From Chitinophagales bacterium (GTDB taxonomy: Bacteria; Bacteroidota; Bacteroidia; Chitinophagales; Chitinophagaceae): a DNA stretch of 9,054 bases. The DNA lies in contig JAAFHG010000094.1 in assembly GCA_013297585.1 (NCBI GenBank), forward strand, positions 1-9,054, read 5' to 3'. Shown piece after piece: positions 7,671 to 9,054 of the stretch; position 1 is the stretch's first letter, and each line of letters begins with the position of its first letter. The notes under the pieces are model-generated. The model saw nothing but the letters and a program-made list of their open reading frames with translations. It made no database searches and had not been told where the DNA came from. The position numbers and the translations under genes were made by a program.

Positions 7671-9054
7671 TTACAATAACATTCCTTTTACATTAGCTTC
7701 AGAAACCTTAGCCAACTCACAAATTTCTGTGATGGTTGCACCGTTGGTTTGATAGCTATAAAAATGATTTTCGCTTAGTAAAATATATTCCCATGTTTTG
7801 CCCATTCTATTATCGGGTGAAACTTTGTTAATCTTACTGCACCATGCCAATGTAGCCAACTGTTTTTGTTTTACGTTTTCATCTTTTATTTTATCCTGTC
7901 CTTTGGTTTCAATTACATACACTTTTTGTTTAGTAACCAAAATAAAATCAGGATGGTACAATGACAATAACCCATCGTTTCTGATATAAGTTATAAACAC
8001 AAATGGATGCTGGTGCTCATTTATTTTTAAGAAACTGATTACTTCACTATCACTATCTGCATACAACATAAATTCCTTTTCAAACAACCCTTTGTTAGAT
8101 GGGTAAGCCAAGTGGGTGTAGATGGTTTTAGTAATATCTAAAGCATATTTCTGCCTCATTTTTATTTCTGGTACTTGCGAGAACCCAACTTTTTTTACCT
8201 CTGCTTCTGTAACATCCACATGCTGCTGCATCTCAAAAACAGCTTTGCCTATTTCTTTTACAATATGGTCTGTTACAATGCCATTTTGTGCTAATAAAAT
8301 TTTGTAGTTGCTCTCTTCAAATGGATTGAATAATTGGCCAAACAGTTTCTCCCTAATAAATTTATCCAACAACTGTATTACCTGTACTTGGTTTATCTGC
8401 ATTACAGGCATTGGTTTTGTTTTTCTCTCACTTACTCTTTCCATTCTGTTGGTTACTGTATGCAGCAACTTTTGTAGGTACTCATTATAGCTTTGTGCAG
8501 TAAACAAACTCGCAGAAACAACGTAATTTCCAAACCTTGTTTTAACAGTTAATTCTTCTGAGTAAAATGCTTCACCATCATTTGCCAATATCTTTTTCAG
8601 TTGCATCAAATCATATGCTACGAAGGGTTGTAATGCATCAATTGAAATATTGCCGGGGGTCAATTCTTCCTGTGCTTCCTGCATAATAAAAGGTAATAAA
8701 ATATCATAGTCCTCATAATTTTCTTTTAAACCAACTGTAATAAGGTCGCCTAAAACTTGCCCACCTGTTTCTGGGTCATCATCAATTTCACCAGCCAAGC
8801 CTTCCGCTAATAGTTCATCGTAAAACGCAATAAACGCAGGATGCTCTACAATGATGAGAATGTCAATGAATGAGGCAGGCTCTATTTTCTTTTCTAACAG
8901 GTTTCTTCTGCTCTCTATTTTTATGTCTTCGTAATCTTTTTCACGCCACATCAAGCGTAAGCCTCTACCAATGGTTTGCTCCAATAAAATAGGTGCAGTA
9001 GTTGCCCTTAGTGGCACGATAACACAAATATTATTTACGTCAAAACCTTCTCGT
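7671..9054 (-). CDS. Type III restriction enzyme Res subunit, C-terminal part (5' truncated at window edge)
   Basis: ATP-dependent DNA helicase/translocase with a C-terminal nuclease that cuts unmodified DNA together with a Mod methyltransferase. The frame is open to the right edge: before the GTG at 9015-9017 it reads REGFDVNNICVI, so that GTG is internal and the protein begins outside the window. Visible are SF2 motif V (EGFDVNN, 9030-9050) and motif VI (QTIGRGLR, 8955-8978), then about 310 residues of linker and spacer domain. The PD-(D/E)XK nuclease follows, with HPDF (catalytic Asp codon 7947-7949) and VIETKG (Glu 7908-7910, Lys 7902-7904). About 461 residues are present, a size that fits the C-terminal half of a Res protein of roughly 900-1000. 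The last 25 residues (ITEICELAKVSEANVKGML) look helical, perhaps helix-turn-helix-like. The gene converges on fumC; a mod gene would be expected past the right edge. A stand-alone helicase-nuclease is the alternative. Confidence 0.85.
   Translation of the reverse strand, partial: REGFDVNNICVIVPLRATTAPILLEQTIGRGLRLMWREKDYEDIKIESRRNLLEKKIEPASFIDILIIVEHPAFIAFYDELLAEGLAGEIDDDPETGGQVLGDLITVGLKENYEDYDILLPFIMQEAQEELTPGNISIDALQPFVAYDLMQLKKILANDGEAFYSEELTVKTRFGNYVVSASLFTAQSYNEYLQKLLHTVTNRMERVSERKTKPMPVMQINQVQVIQLLDKFIREKLFGQLFNPFEESNYKILLAQNGIVTDHIVKEIGKAVFEMQQHVDVTEAEVKKVGFSQVPEIKMRQKYALDITKTIYTHLAYPSNKGLFEKEFMLYADSDSEVISFLKINEHQHPFVFITYIRNDGLLSLYHPDFILVTKQKVYVIETKGQDKIKDENVKQKQLATLAWCSKINKVSPDNRMGKTWEYILLSENHFYSYQTNGATITEICELAKVSEANVKGMLL

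Overview
The window looks like the chromosome of a Bacteroidota bacterium, possibly a Chitinophagaceae-like lineage. It is AT-rich, has no Shine-Dalgarno-like motifs before its starts (A-rich leaders instead), and encodes exported proteins of a type common in that phylum. The lineage call is an inference from gene style, not a database match.

Layout, left to right. (1) A 5'-truncated, secreted glycoside hydrolase family 2 enzyme (+, 1-2939). Its signal peptide runs off the left edge; it ends in Ig-like and F5/8C-like modules and has a non-canonical catalytic motif. (2) A 304-bp gap whose last 70 bases hold three adjacent short inverted repeats. (3) A secreted PQQ/BamB-like beta-propeller protein (+, 3244-5253), followed 49 bp later by a small lipoprotein of unknown function (+, 5303-5752), probably co-transcribed. 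(4) A 322-bp gap rich in palindromes: a 12-bp palindrome, a nested inverted repeat built on four ACATAG/CTATGT copies, and a perfect 16-bp palindrome. (5) Class II fumarase fumC (+, true start 6075, end 7478), closed by a good intrinsic terminator. (6) Convergent on the minus strand, the C-terminal part of a type III restriction enzyme Res subunit (7671-9054). Helicase motifs V and VI lie near the right edge and a PD-(D/E)XK nuclease near the C-terminus. The rest of the helicase and any Mod partner lie beyond the right edge.

The genes do not form one pathway. The hydrolase would act on glycans outside the cytoplasm, the propeller/lipoprotein pair belongs to the envelope, fumarase is TCA-cycle housekeeping, and the Res gene is a DNA-defence function converging on it. 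I see no tRNA, rRNA, CRISPR array, transposase or complete mobile element. I did not find a convincing new multi-gene system. The items most worth a second look are the altered acid/base position of the hydrolase, the two palindrome-rich intergenic regions, and the restriction locus that continues off the right edge.
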